64,000 nucleotides of DNA, taken from contig CBDCBO010000005.1 in the NCBI GenBank assembly GCA_965214335.1, positions 992,001 through 1,056,000 of the forward strand, written 5' to 3'. Position 1 is the first letter of the stretch, and every line of letters starts with the position of its first letter. The translations under genes were made by a program, and so were the position numbers. Shown here one piece after another: positions 1 through 7,745 of the stretch. Origin of the DNA: Velthaea sp965214335. Lineage in GTDB: Bacteria > Vulcanimicrobiota > Vulcanimicrobiia > Vulcanimicrobiales > Vulcanimicrobiaceae. The notes under the pieces are model-generated. The model saw only the letters and a program-made list of their open reading frames with translations, was not told the DNA's origin and ran no database searches.

Positions 1-375
1 ATGCCATTCCATGCCATTGACGGCTATCTTCTGGACGGCCGTCCGTCAAAAGCGGAAGCGATCGCCGCGGCGTTGCGTACTCGGGTCGCCGACGAACGGG
101 CTTTGCCGTTCTACCGGGCGTTCGAAGCCGTCGGCGAGCGTGCCGCCGACGAAGCGCTCATCGCGTTGCGTTTGGTCATCGCCGGCCGCGCGCCGGAAGA
201 CGCGGCGGTCCGCCGCTTACGGGGGCTGGCGCGCCTGGCGCGGGGTTCCGAGCGCGCTACCCACAGCGCGGTTTTTGCCCAATCCGGGGCTAGCCTCGAC
301 GACCTGGCGGGCTTGCGCGACGACCCGGCGGCGCTGGCGGCCGCGGCGCGAACGGCCTACCTTGCGACGTTTTAA
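1..375 (+). CDS. Hypothetical protein, possibly 5'-truncated by the window edge
   Basis: This is an open frame of 124 codons whose first codon is an ATG exactly at the left edge, so the true start may lie upstream. The product is Ala/Arg/Leu-rich and probably helical, with no signal peptide or membrane segment. I recognise no family. It ends 25 bases before the next gene on the same strand and may be the tail of an upstream gene in the same transcription unit. Confidence 0.5.
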   Translation: MPFHAIDGYLLDGRPSKAEAIAAALRTRVADERALPFYRAFEAVGERAADEALIALRLVIAGRAPEDAAVRRLRGLARLARGSERATHSAVFAQSGASLDDLAGLRDDPAALAAAARTAYLATF

Positions 376-400
376 GCGCGCCACTCGTTAGCAACCCGGT

Positions 401-748
401 ATGGTAGGGCGTCTTTTCGGTACGGCTGTTTTGGTTTTTTCGTTGGTCAACGCTCCGGCTGTAGCGCTGGCGGCCGCAGCCGATTCCGCAACGCCGACCC
501 CGGCTCCGCCGGCCGCCGAACATCCCCGAGACGGCGGAATCATCGCCGGAAAAATCACCAACGTCGATCTGCAACACAACATCATCACGGTGAACAAGAC
601 GCTCATCATCGTGATGCCGTCGACGCAAATTCAAGGCAACGACCCCAGTTATCATGCGATCACCGATTTACGACCGGGTATGCCGGTCGAGGTCTACACG
701 AGTCAGATCGACGGCAAGTACATCGCCCAAATCATCACGCTAAAATAA
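401..748 (+). CDS. Small secreted protein with a DUF5666-like beta domain
   Basis: The 115-residue product has an N-terminal signal sequence: Arg4, a hydrophobic stretch at about residues 6-24, and an Ala-rich cleavage region. A Pro/Ala-rich linker follows, then a compact beta-rich domain from about residue 45. That domain has the pattern G-x-I-x-x-V-D ... T-x-I ... L-R-P-G-M-P-V-E-V seen in DUF5666/OB-like exported domains. The stop TAA shares one base with the ATG of the downstream ABC ATPase (TAATG), so the two are translationally coupled. The function is unknown; it may be a periplasmic component acting with the downstream recycling genes, but only position supports that. Confidence 0.7.
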   Translation: MVGRLFGTAVLVFSLVNAPAVALAAAADSATPTPAPPAAEHPRDGGIIAGKITNVDLQHNIITVNKTLIIVMPSTQIQGNDPSYHAITDLRPGMPVEVYTSQIDGKYIAQIITLK

Positions 749-1767
749 TGCCGCGTCTCGCGCTCGAGCGCGTGACGAAACGCTGGGGACCGGCTTTCGC
801 GATTCCTGATGCGAGCTTTTCCGTTGACGACGGTGAAACACTCGCGATGCTCGGCCCATCGGGCTGCGGCAAGACGACGGTCCTGCGGATCATCGCCGGG
901 CTCGATCGCGCCGACGGCGGCCGGATTCGATTGGGCGACCGCGACATCACGCGCGCCGCGCCGCGCGAGCGCAACATCGCGCTGGTGTTTGCCGACTTCG
1001 CCTTATTTCCGCATCTTCGGGTGCGCGCGAACATCGGCTTCGGCGTGCGTCACGATCGGCCGGCGCGGGTTGCGGAAATGGCGCAGCGGATGCGCATCGC
1101 GCACGTGCTCGAACGCTTTCCGGCGCGTTTGTCGGGCGGCGAACGGCAGCGGGTGGCCGTCGCGCGAGCGCTCGCCACGTCACCTGCGGCGCTCCTCTTC
1201 GACGAGCCGTTCGCGAGCCTCGATGCACCGCTGCGGGCGCTGCTGCGCGTCGAGCTTGCCGAACTGCGGGCCCAGACCCGGCTGCCGGCGATCTTCGTGA
1301 CGCACGACCAGGACGAAGCGCTGGCACTGGGCGACCGGGTGCTGATCATGGACGGTGGCCGCATCGTCGCACTCGACACGCCGCAGGCGCTGCTGGAATA
1401 CCCGCCGACCCTGTTCGTCGCGCGCTTTCTGGGCCGTCCGCCGGCCAACGTCTTCGAGGGCACGGTCGAAGCGGGGCGCTTCACCGCCCGCGCGCATCCC
1501 GCCATCGCCTGTTCCGGTGTCGCGCCCGGGACGTGCGCGATCGCCGTCGCACCCGAGCGCGTGCGGGTGACCGCGCACGGCGGCGTAACGGGGCGCGTGC
1601 GGCTAAGCGAAACGATCGGCGGCCGGACGTATCTGACTGTCGCGGCCGGCGCCACCACCGTCGTCGCGGTCGCGCCGGCGCCGGCGGCTCGCGACACGCC
1701 CGTGGCGCTGGAGTTCGACTACACGCGCGTCTGGACGTACGATGCCTTGGGCCACCGTGCCGGCTGA
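748..1767 (+). CDS. ABC transporter ATP-binding protein (MalK/PotA-like) with altered Q-loop
   Basis: The 339-residue protein is a sugar/polyamine-importer type ATPase. Walker A is GPSGCGKTT at residues 36-44, the signature LSGGERQ at 128-134, Walker B ends in Asp152-Glu153, and the switch His is His186. A C-terminal TOBE-like beta domain runs from about residue 240. The Q-loop reads VFADFALFPH, with Ala82 where family members carry Gln. No permease or binding protein lies beside it, so the substrate is not defined. Its position at the head of the muropeptide operon suggests import of cell-wall sugars or peptides (inference). Its 3' end overlaps nagZ by 26 bases. Confidence 0.9.
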   Translation: MPRLALERVTKRWGPAFAIPDASFSVDDGETLAMLGPSGCGKTTVLRIIAGLDRADGGRIRLGDRDITRAAPRERNIALVFADFALFPHLRVRANIGFGVRHDRPARVAEMAQRMRIAHVLERFPARLSGGERQRVAVARALATSPAALLFDEPFASLDAPLRALLRVELAELRAQTRLPAIFVTHDQDEALALGDRVLIMDGGRIVALDTPQALLEYPPTLFVARFLGRPPANVFEGTVEAGRFTARAHPAIACSGVAPGTCAIAVAPERVRVTAHGGVTGRVRLSETIGGRTYLTVAAGATTVVAVAPAPAARDTPVALEFDYTRVWTYDALGHRAG

Positions 1768-3307
1768 TCTGGCAGCGCTCGCGCGCAGTGTGTTTTGCGT
1801 CGGCTATACCGGAACCACCGTTGCCGATTTGCCGCTGGCCGCGCTGCACGCATTCGGGCCGGGCGCCATCCTCGTGTTCGGGCGCAACGTCGGTTCGGAC
1901 GCCGAGCTACGGGCGTCGATTGCCGCGCTGCGGACCTGCGGCGACCCGCCGCCGCTCATTGCGATCGACCAGGAAGGCGGTCGAGTCGCACGGATCCGCG
2001 ACGACCGCCTCGTCGCCCAGCTCCCGTGCGCACTGGCTTTCGGCGCGGCCGACGATCCCGCCGCCTGCGAGCAGGCCGGAATACGCGTTGGACGCGACCT
2101 TGCCCGGCTCGGCATCAGCGTAAATTTCGCCCCCTGCGCCGACTTGGCGCTCGACCCCCGCAACACCGTGATCGGTAATCGCAGCTTCGGCGACCTGCCG
2201 CCTGCGGTGGCCCAACTCGTCGCATCCTTCGCCCGTGGTTTAGAACGAGGCGGCGTGGCGGCGGCCGTGAAGCATTTTCCGGGGCACGGGGCGACCGCGA
2301 TCGACTCCCATCTCGCCTTACCGCGTATCGACGTCGACGCGGCGACGCTGCGGACGCGCGATCTGGTGCCGTTCGCAGCCGTGCTAGCGAGCGCGGCGGC
2401 GTCGATCGTCATGCCGGCGCATATCATCGTCGACGCGCTCGACGCCCAGCTACCGGCGACCATCTCGGCCCGGGTGCTCACCGATTTTTTGCGGACCGAG
2501 CTCGGCTTTCGCGGCGTTATCGCAACCGATTGTCTGCAGATGGATGCCATCGCGGCGACGATCGGAACGGCGGCCGGCGCCGTCGCGGCACTCGCCGCCG
2601 GAGCCGATCTGCTGCTCGTGAGCCATCAGTTGGCCGTCGCCGATTCGGCCGCCGACGCCATCGTCGCCGCGATCGGCGCGGGGAAACTGGCCGAGTCCCG
2701 CTTAGCGGCCGCCGCCGCGCGCGTCCGGGCCTTGCGCGAACGCTATGCCGTCCCCGCGCCATATTCCGGTGACCTCGCCCCCGGCGTGGCGCTCGATGTG
2801 GCGCAGCGCGCGGTGACCCAACTGCGCGGGGACCTGCGTTTGCAGCCCGGAAAAGCGGTGACGGTGATCTCGTTCGAAGGCAACGCCGGTGACGGCGCAG
2901 CGGCAGCGCGGACGGTCGTTCCGTCGCTGAGCGCGGCGCTGCGCGCCCGGCGGCTCAAGAGTGAAGTGATGCGGGTGAGCGCCGAGCCCGATCCCGGCGA
3001 CATCGACTTGCTGCTGGCCCACCTGACGTCACTCGGCGATCGCAACTTTGTCGTACTCACCCGCCGCGCGCACCTGCACCCGGCCCAGCGGAGCGCGGTC
3101 GAAGCGATCGTGCAGCGCGTTCCGCAGGCCATCGTGATTTCGGCGCGTGAGCCGTTCGACGCCGGAATGTTCGCCACGGCGCGCAACCTGGGTTGCATCT
3201 ACGGCGATGAAGCGATTTCACTTGAAGGCTGCGCCGACGTGTTGTGCGGACGTGTCGCCGCCGCCGGCCGGCTGCCGGTACGGATCGATCGCGCCGCCGT
3301 TCGCTGA
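1742..3307 (+). CDS. nagZ: Beta-N-acetylhexosaminidase NagZ (GH3)
   Basis: NagZ removes GlcNAc from muropeptides in the cytoplasm (from GlcNAc-anhMurNAc) or, in some bacteria, outside the cell. The 521-residue protein has the GH3 barrel with DQEGG at 76-80, KHFPGHG at 177-183, the catalytic-dyad segment D188-S-H190, and the probable nucleophile Asp263 in ATDCLQM. About 170 further residues form a second domain, so the protein is longer than single-domain E. coli NagZ and closer to the two-domain Bacillus type. No clear signal peptide is seen. The ATG at 1742 overlaps the ABC gene; GTG at 1757 is an alternative start. The next gene begins 14 bases after its stop. Confidence 0.93.
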   Translation: MPWATVPADLAALARSVFCVGYTGTTVADLPLAALHAFGPGAILVFGRNVGSDAELRASIAALRTCGDPPPLIAIDQEGGRVARIRDDRLVAQLPCALAFGAADDPAACEQAGIRVGRDLARLGISVNFAPCADLALDPRNTVIGNRSFGDLPPAVAQLVASFARGLERGGVAAAVKHFPGHGATAIDSHLALPRIDVDAATLRTRDLVPFAAVLASAAASIVMPAHIIVDALDAQLPATISARVLTDFLRTELGFRGVIATDCLQMDAIAATIGTAAGAVAALAAGADLLLVSHQLAVADSAADAIVAAIGAGKLAESRLAAAAARVRALRERYAVPAPYSGDLAPGVALDVAQRAVTQLRGDLRLQPGKAVTVISFEGNAGDGAAAARTVVPSLSAALRARRLKSEVMRVSAEPDPGDIDLLLAHLTSLGDRNFVVLTRRAHLHPAQRSAVEAIVQRVPQAIVISAREPFDAGMFATARNLGCIYGDEAISLEGCADVLCGRVAAAGRLPVRIDRAAVR

Positions 3308-3320
3308 GCTCGACGCGGTC

Positions 3321-4331
3321 GTGCGAGCGGGGCTAGGTACGCGCTACAGCGCGGCCGTCGTGCGCATCGATGCCGGCGGCAAGCCGCGCTTTTGCCGCGC
3401 GTACGGCACGGTCTCGGCTGCCGCGCACGCCGCGCCGGTGGCGTGCGACACGCGCTTCGATGTGGCGTCGCTGACCAAAGTGTTCGTTTCGACCGTCGCG
3501 ATCGGGCTCGTCGCGGACGGCCGTTTAGCGCTCGATGCCGCGCTGACGGTTCCGTTGCCGGAATGGCGCTCCACGGCGCACGCCTCGATCACCGTCCGGA
3601 TGATTCTCGCGCACCACGCCGGGTTTCGTTCGGGAGCCGACTATCGCACGCTGCTCGACGGTAACGTGGAAACCTTCGCGCTGAGCGAGCCGCTGACGGG
3701 CGTTCCGGGCGGCGCCGTCATCTACAGCGACCTGGGCTTCATCGCACTCGGCGTTCTGCTCGCCCGGGTCGGCGGCCGCAGCTTGGCGCGCACCATCGAA
3801 GCGACGCTCGCGGCGTACGGCGCCCGGGGTGTGGCGTACGCGATTCCGGCGCGCGAGCGCGACCGGGTCGCCGCGACCGAGCGCGAGCCCTGGCGCGGGT
3901 TGGTCCAAGGCGTCGTGCATGACGAAAAAGCGTATCTAATGAACGGCGTGGCCGGGCACGCCGGACTGTTCGCCGATGCGGCCGGCGTGGCGCGTCTCGG
4001 CGAATGGTATCTGGCGGCGCTGCGCGGCCGCCCGACACCGCTCGACCGGGGCTTGGCGCGCGTGGCCGTGGCCGAAGCGGCGCCCGATCCGGTGCTGCGC
4101 CGCGGCTTGGGCTGGGCGCTCAAGACCAGCGCCGACAATTCGTGCGGCGGTCGTATGTCGCACGCCACGTTCGGTCATACCGGTTTCACCGGAACCTCGC
4201 TGTGGGTTGACCCCGAACGCGACCTGGCCGTGATTCTGTTGACCAACGCCGTCCATTACGGGCGCACCGACATTCGGGCGATCCGCGCGGCGGTATGCGA
4301 TGCCGCCGTCGCGGCGGTCGATGCGGCATGA
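3321..4331 (+). CDS. Beta-lactamase-fold (S12) serine hydrolase, probable AmiE-like muramyl amidase
   Basis: The protein has the penicillin-binding/beta-lactamase fold: S-x-x-K is S50-L-T-K53, a YSD motif occupies the Tyr-x-Asn position, and an HTGFTGTS element serves as the third motif. In Bacillus subtilis a protein of this family, AmiE, sits beside NagZ and removes the peptide from MurNAc, so an N-acetylmuramyl-L-alanine amidase is the best guess. An esterase or D-aminopeptidase remains possible. I chose GTG 3321, 14 bases after the nagZ stop. ATG 3147 and ATG 3207 are also in frame but would overlap nagZ deeply; homologues may start slightly upstream of 3321. The stop overlaps the anmK start (ATGA). 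Confidence 0.85.
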   Translation: MRAGLGTRYSAAVVRIDAGGKPRFCRAYGTVSAAAHAAPVACDTRFDVASLTKVFVSTVAIGLVADGRLALDAALTVPLPEWRSTAHASITVRMILAHHAGFRSGADYRTLLDGNVETFALSEPLTGVPGGAVIYSDLGFIALGVLLARVGGRSLARTIEATLAAYGARGVAYAIPARERDRVAATEREPWRGLVQGVVHDEKAYLMNGVAGHAGLFADAAGVARLGEWYLAALRGRPTPLDRGLARVAVAEAAPDPVLRRGLGWALKTSADNSCGGRMSHATFGHTGFTGTSLWVDPERDLAVILLTNAVHYGRTDIRAIRAAVCDAAVAAVDAA

Positions 4332-5464
4332 TCGTCGCCGGTGTGCTGTCGGGAACGTCACTCGACGGGATCGACGTGGGCATCGCCGACATCGGTCCCG
4401 GCCGGCGGCGGGTGTTGGCTTTTGCAACGGTCCCTTTCGCGCCCGAAATGCGGGCGCGGATTCTGGCTGCGTATCCGCCGGCGCCGCTCGACGCGCTGAC
4501 GTTTTGCGCCCTGCACGCCGACATCGGAACGGCCTTCGGGCAAGCGGTCGCGCACGTTGGTGCCGGATTCGAGCTCGCGCTCGTCGGCAGCCACGGCGTC
4601 ACGCTGGCGCATGATGGCGCGGCGCGGCGCAGCTTGCAGATCGGCGATCCGTTTCGTATTCGCGAGTGGACCCAAACCACCGTCGCCTACGATTTTCGAT
4701 CGGCCGATTGTGCGGCCGGTGGGCACGGCGCGCCGCTGGTCCCGTATCTCGACGGGCTACTCGCGGCCGGCGCTGCCGGCGACTGGGTCACCTTGAATCT
4801 CGGCGGCATCGCCAACCTGTGCGTGCTGCGCGCGGGTGCCGACCCCGGCGAGGCGGTGGCGTTCGATAGCGGTCCGGCGAATCTGCCGATCGATACGTAC
4901 GTTGCGGCCCGCGGGTTGAGCGACGGCCGCTGCGACCGGGATGGGGCGCTGGCGCTGCGCGGGACGGTCGATCGCGCGTTGCTCGCGATCTGGCTAGCCG
5001 ATCCCTACTTTACCGCGGCGCCGCCCAAATCGGCCGGGCGCGAACAGTTCGGCGCGCCGTTCGTGGCCGCGCACCGGCAGCGTTTGGATGCGTTAGCACC
5101 GGCCGACGCGGTGGCGACATTGACGGCGCTGTCCGTCGTCACGGCGGCGGATGCGATTCGGCGCTATGGCGCGCCGGGAGCGGCCGTCGTGGTCAGCGGC
5201 GGCGGCGTGCATAATGTTGCACTGATGACCGGGTTGCAGCGTGAATTGCCGCACCTCACGGTCGCGCCCGCGAGCGACTGGGGTCTCGAACCAGACGCCA
5301 AAGAAGCAGTGCTGTTCGCGCTGCTGGCGTACGAACTGGTGCGCGGACGTCCGGCGAACGTGCCGAAGGTTACCGGAGCCCGCGGCCCGCGGCTGCTCGG
5401 CGCGTTGGCCCCGTATAACTTGGACCGGCTGACGGCGGCGGTTCGCCGCGAGGAGGAATCGTGA
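4328..5464 (+). CDS. anmK: Anhydro-N-acetylmuramic acid kinase
   Basis: AnmK opens the 1,6-anhydro ring of anhMurNAc and phosphorylates it to MurNAc-6-P, the substrate of MurQ. The 378-residue product begins with the family N-terminus (IVAGVLSGTSLDGIDVG). It also carries NLGGIANLCVL, a D-S-G-P-A-N-x-x-I-D segment, C-D-R-D-G and the late VVVSGGG motif. The ATG at 4328 lies in an ATGA overlap with the preceding hydrolase, and the stop overlaps the next gene in GTGA. Because anhMurNAc arises only from lytic transglycosylases, its presence implies Gram-negative-style turnover products. Confidence 0.95.
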   Translation: MIVAGVLSGTSLDGIDVGIADIGPGRRRVLAFATVPFAPEMRARILAAYPPAPLDALTFCALHADIGTAFGQAVAHVGAGFELALVGSHGVTLAHDGAARRSLQIGDPFRIREWTQTTVAYDFRSADCAAGGHGAPLVPYLDGLLAAGAAGDWVTLNLGGIANLCVLRAGADPGEAVAFDSGPANLPIDTYVAARGLSDGRCDRDGALALRGTVDRALLAIWLADPYFTAAPPKSAGREQFGAPFVAAHRQRLDALAPADAVATLTALSVVTAADAIRRYGAPGAAVVVSGGGVHNVALMTGLQRELPHLTVAPASDWGLEPDAKEAVLFALLAYELVRGRPANVPKVTGARGPRLLGALAPYNLDRLTAAVRREEES

Positions 5465-6363
5465 TTGCAGTGGGCGTCGATGCCGGCGGGACGACGACGA
5501 TCGCGGCCGCGGCGCGCTCCGGCCGGCGGGGGGCAGCGGCCACCGGCCCGGGCGCCAATCTAACGACGGCGGGGGTCGCCGCCGCCGGCGCAATCATCGT
5601 CACGACCATCCGCGCCGCGCTGGCCGGCGACCAGCCCGATAGCATTCACATCGGGGCGGCCGGAGCCGGCCGGCCGGACCTTGCCCGGGCGCTGGCGGCG
5701 CTCGTCGGCGCGGTATTTCCGCTGGCCCGGGTGACCGTCGGGCACGATGCGACGATCGCGCTGCGCAGTCTGATCGCCGACGGTGCGGGCGTCGTGCTCG
5801 TCGCGGGGACCGGCTCGGTGGCCTATGCCGAGCACGGCGACGTCTCGGCGCTCGTCGGCGGCCACGGCTGGCTGCTGGGCGACGAGGGTTCGGCCTTCGC
5901 GCTCGGCATGGCGGCGTTGCGTCTGGCCGCGCGCGTGCGCGACGGCCGCGCGGCCCGCGACGAGACGACCGACTTGGTGGAGCGGGCGCTGCATGCCCCG
6001 GACCGCGCCGCACTGCATGCCGCGGTGTATACCGGGCCGCTCGAACCGGCGCGCATCGCGGCTTTGGCGCCGAGCATCGTGGCCTTCGCCGGTAAGGGGA
6101 ACCGGGCGTCGACGAAGATCGTTCAGGAGGCGGCCAAGGATCTGGGCGATCTGTTGCGCTCGGCCGCACGTGGCGCGGGCTTACTCGAAGCGTCGCCGCC
6201 AATCGCGCTTACCGGCGGATTGCTACGCGAGAATAGCTTGTTGACATTCTTACTCGAAACCCGGATCAACGGCGATTTCACCGGCTCGGCGATCGTGCGG
6301 GGTCCGGCCGAGCCGGTTGCGGGCGCCCTGCGCTTGGCCGAGCGAGCTGTCGCGCCCGCATGA
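5461..6363 (+). CDS. BadF/BadG-family sugar kinase (GlcNAc and/or MurNAc kinase)
   Basis: The 300-residue ASKHA kinase has phosphate-1 loop GVDAGGTTT, adenosine-loop VAGTGSVAYA, and GGHGWLLGDEGSA typical of N-acetylglucosamine kinases of the BadF/BadG/BcrA/BcrD family. In Clostridium a member of this family (MurK) phosphorylates both MurNAc and GlcNAc. Here it sits between anmK and murQ, so it most likely phosphorylates the GlcNAc released by NagZ, and possibly free MurNAc as well. It starts at GTG in a GTGA overlap after a good AGGAGG-like site (gaggaggaatc) and ends in an ATGA overlap with murQ. Confidence 0.88.
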   Translation: MIAVGVDAGGTTTIAAAARSGRRGAAATGPGANLTTAGVAAAGAIIVTTIRAALAGDQPDSIHIGAAGAGRPDLARALAALVGAVFPLARVTVGHDATIALRSLIADGAGVVLVAGTGSVAYAEHGDVSALVGGHGWLLGDEGSAFALGMAALRLAARVRDGRAARDETTDLVERALHAPDRAALHAAVYTGPLEPARIAALAPSIVAFAGKGNRASTKIVQEAAKDLGDLLRSAARGAGLLEASPPIALTGGLLRENSLLTFLLETRINGDFTGSAIVRGPAEPVAGALRLAERAVAPA

Positions 6364-7247
6364 CGCAACCCGTACCCGCGACGGAGGCGATCGATCCCGC
6401 TACCGCCGGTATCGATACGCTGGCAACGGACGATCTGGCGCGCACGCTCATCGCCGCCCACGCTGCGGCCCTTACGGCGGCGACCGCGGCGGCGGCGGAT
6501 CTGGGGCGCGCGATCGACGCGGTCGCGGCGGCGCTCGCCGCCGGGGGCCGGGTATTTGTCGTCGGCGCCGGGACGAGCGGCCGGCTAGCGGTTCTCGACG
6601 CGGCTGAATTGCCGCCGACCTTCGGCGTCGATCCCGGCTGGGTGGTGGCCCAGATCGCCGGCGGCGACCGCGCGCTGCGCGCGGCGGTCGAGGGTGCCGA
6701 AGACGATGCCGCGGCGGGCACGGCGGCGGGCAGCGAAGCGCGGGCCGGCGACGTGCTCGTCGGCGTGTCCGCCTCGGGCGGCGCGCCCTATGTGGTGGCG
6801 GCGCTGGCGGCGGCCCAGGCGCGCGGAGCGACGACCATCGGCATCGCCAATGTCCCCGGCGCGCCGCTCCTCGAGCGAGCGGCAATCGGCGTCACCTTGG
6901 CGACGGGCGCTGAACCGATCGCGGGCTCGACCCGGCTGATCGCCGGCACGGCGCAGAAGATCGCGCTCAACACGATTTCGACCGGCGCGATGATCCGGCT
7001 GGGCAAAACGTACGGCAACCGGATGGTCGACGTCGTGGCCACCAACGCCAAATTGCGACGCCGGGCGCTGCTGCTCGTGGCCGAGCTCGGCGGCGCCGGC
7101 GTCGATGCCGGCGCGCTCCTCGCGGCGGCCGGCGGCCGGGTGAAGACCGCCGCGGTCATGGCGCGACTCGGCTGCGACCGGCCCGCCGCTGAAGCCCGGC
7201 TGGCCGCGGTGGGTGGCCGGTTGGCGGCGGTTATTGGCCCGCCGTGA
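6360..7247 (+). CDS. murQ: N-acetylmuramic acid 6-phosphate etherase
   Basis: MurQ cleaves the lactyl ether of MurNAc-6-P, giving GlcNAc-6-P and D-lactate. The 295-residue SIS-domain protein carries the family signature GAGTSGRLAVLDAAELPPTF at about residues 63-82, VSASGG, and the helical segment GTAQKIALNTIS, with a C-terminal UBA-like helical tail. It is the last gene of the coupled kinase series. NagA and NagB, which would take GlcNAc-6-P onwards, are not in this window. Its 3' end overlaps the convergent GNAT gene by 17 bases. Confidence 0.95.
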   Translation: MTQPVPATEAIDPATAGIDTLATDDLARTLIAAHAAALTAATAAAADLGRAIDAVAAALAAGGRVFVVGAGTSGRLAVLDAAELPPTFGVDPGWVVAQIAGGDRALRAAVEGAEDDAAAGTAAGSEARAGDVLVGVSASGGAPYVVAALAAAQARGATTIGIANVPGAPLLERAAIGVTLATGAEPIAGSTRLIAGTAQKIALNTISTGAMIRLGKTYGNRMVDVVATNAKLRRRALLLVAELGGAGVDAGALLAAAGGRVKTAAVMARLGCDRPAAEARLAAVGGRLAAVIGPP

Positions 7248-7632
7248 AGATACCGGCGGTGACCGATCCGCCGCGCGCGGCCAGAAACGCCAGCAAACTC
7301 GCGTCGCCGCCGGCCGCGATCTCCATCCGCACGATCGAAACGGCGGCCAGGCGTGCGGTGAGGGTAGCCAGCAGCGCCGTGGCGACCCCCCGGCGGCGTG
7401 CCGCCGGCACGACGTACAGATCGCGCACGAGCGCCGTGACGCCGCCGGCCAGCGTCGAGATGGTATACCCCACCGAGCAGCACCCGACGGGGGCGTCCTC
7501 GCCGTACGCCAGCCAGACGAAACCGTAGTCTTCGCGCTCGGCGAACAGCGCCAGCGCCGCTCCCAGGCGTTGCTCGTCGGGGCGAAATTGGCGGTAGAGC
7601 GCGAAGGCATCAACGCGTTCGGGGCCGGCCAT
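7231..7632 (-). CDS. GNAT-family N-acetyltransferase
   Basis: The 133-residue protein shows the GNAT acetyl-CoA-binding core (LYVVPAARRRGVATALL, the R/Q-x-x-G-x-A loop) preceded by the beta strands of the fold. The substrate is unknown. ATG 7632 gives a typical length; the frame is open upstream, but those residues are Pro/Arg-rich and not family-like. It is transcribed against the recycling operon, convergent with murQ, and interrupts the run between murQ and the DUF4127 gene, so it is probably regulated separately. Confidence 0.8.
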   Translation of the reverse strand: MAGPERVDAFALYRQFRPDEQRLGAALALFAEREDYGFVWLAYGEDAPVGCCSVGYTISTLAGGVTALVRDLYVVPAARRRGVATALLATLTARLAAVSIVRMEIAAGGDASLLAFLAARGGSVTAGIFTAGQ

Positions 7633-7745
7633 GCTGCGGCACTCGACTGGTACGGTCACAGGCGGCTCTTTCGCCCCCGGCCGCGGCTTTACCGCACCAG
7701 CGGGCCGGCAGTTCGACGCGGCGCCGAGCGGGAAGTTGAACGCCG

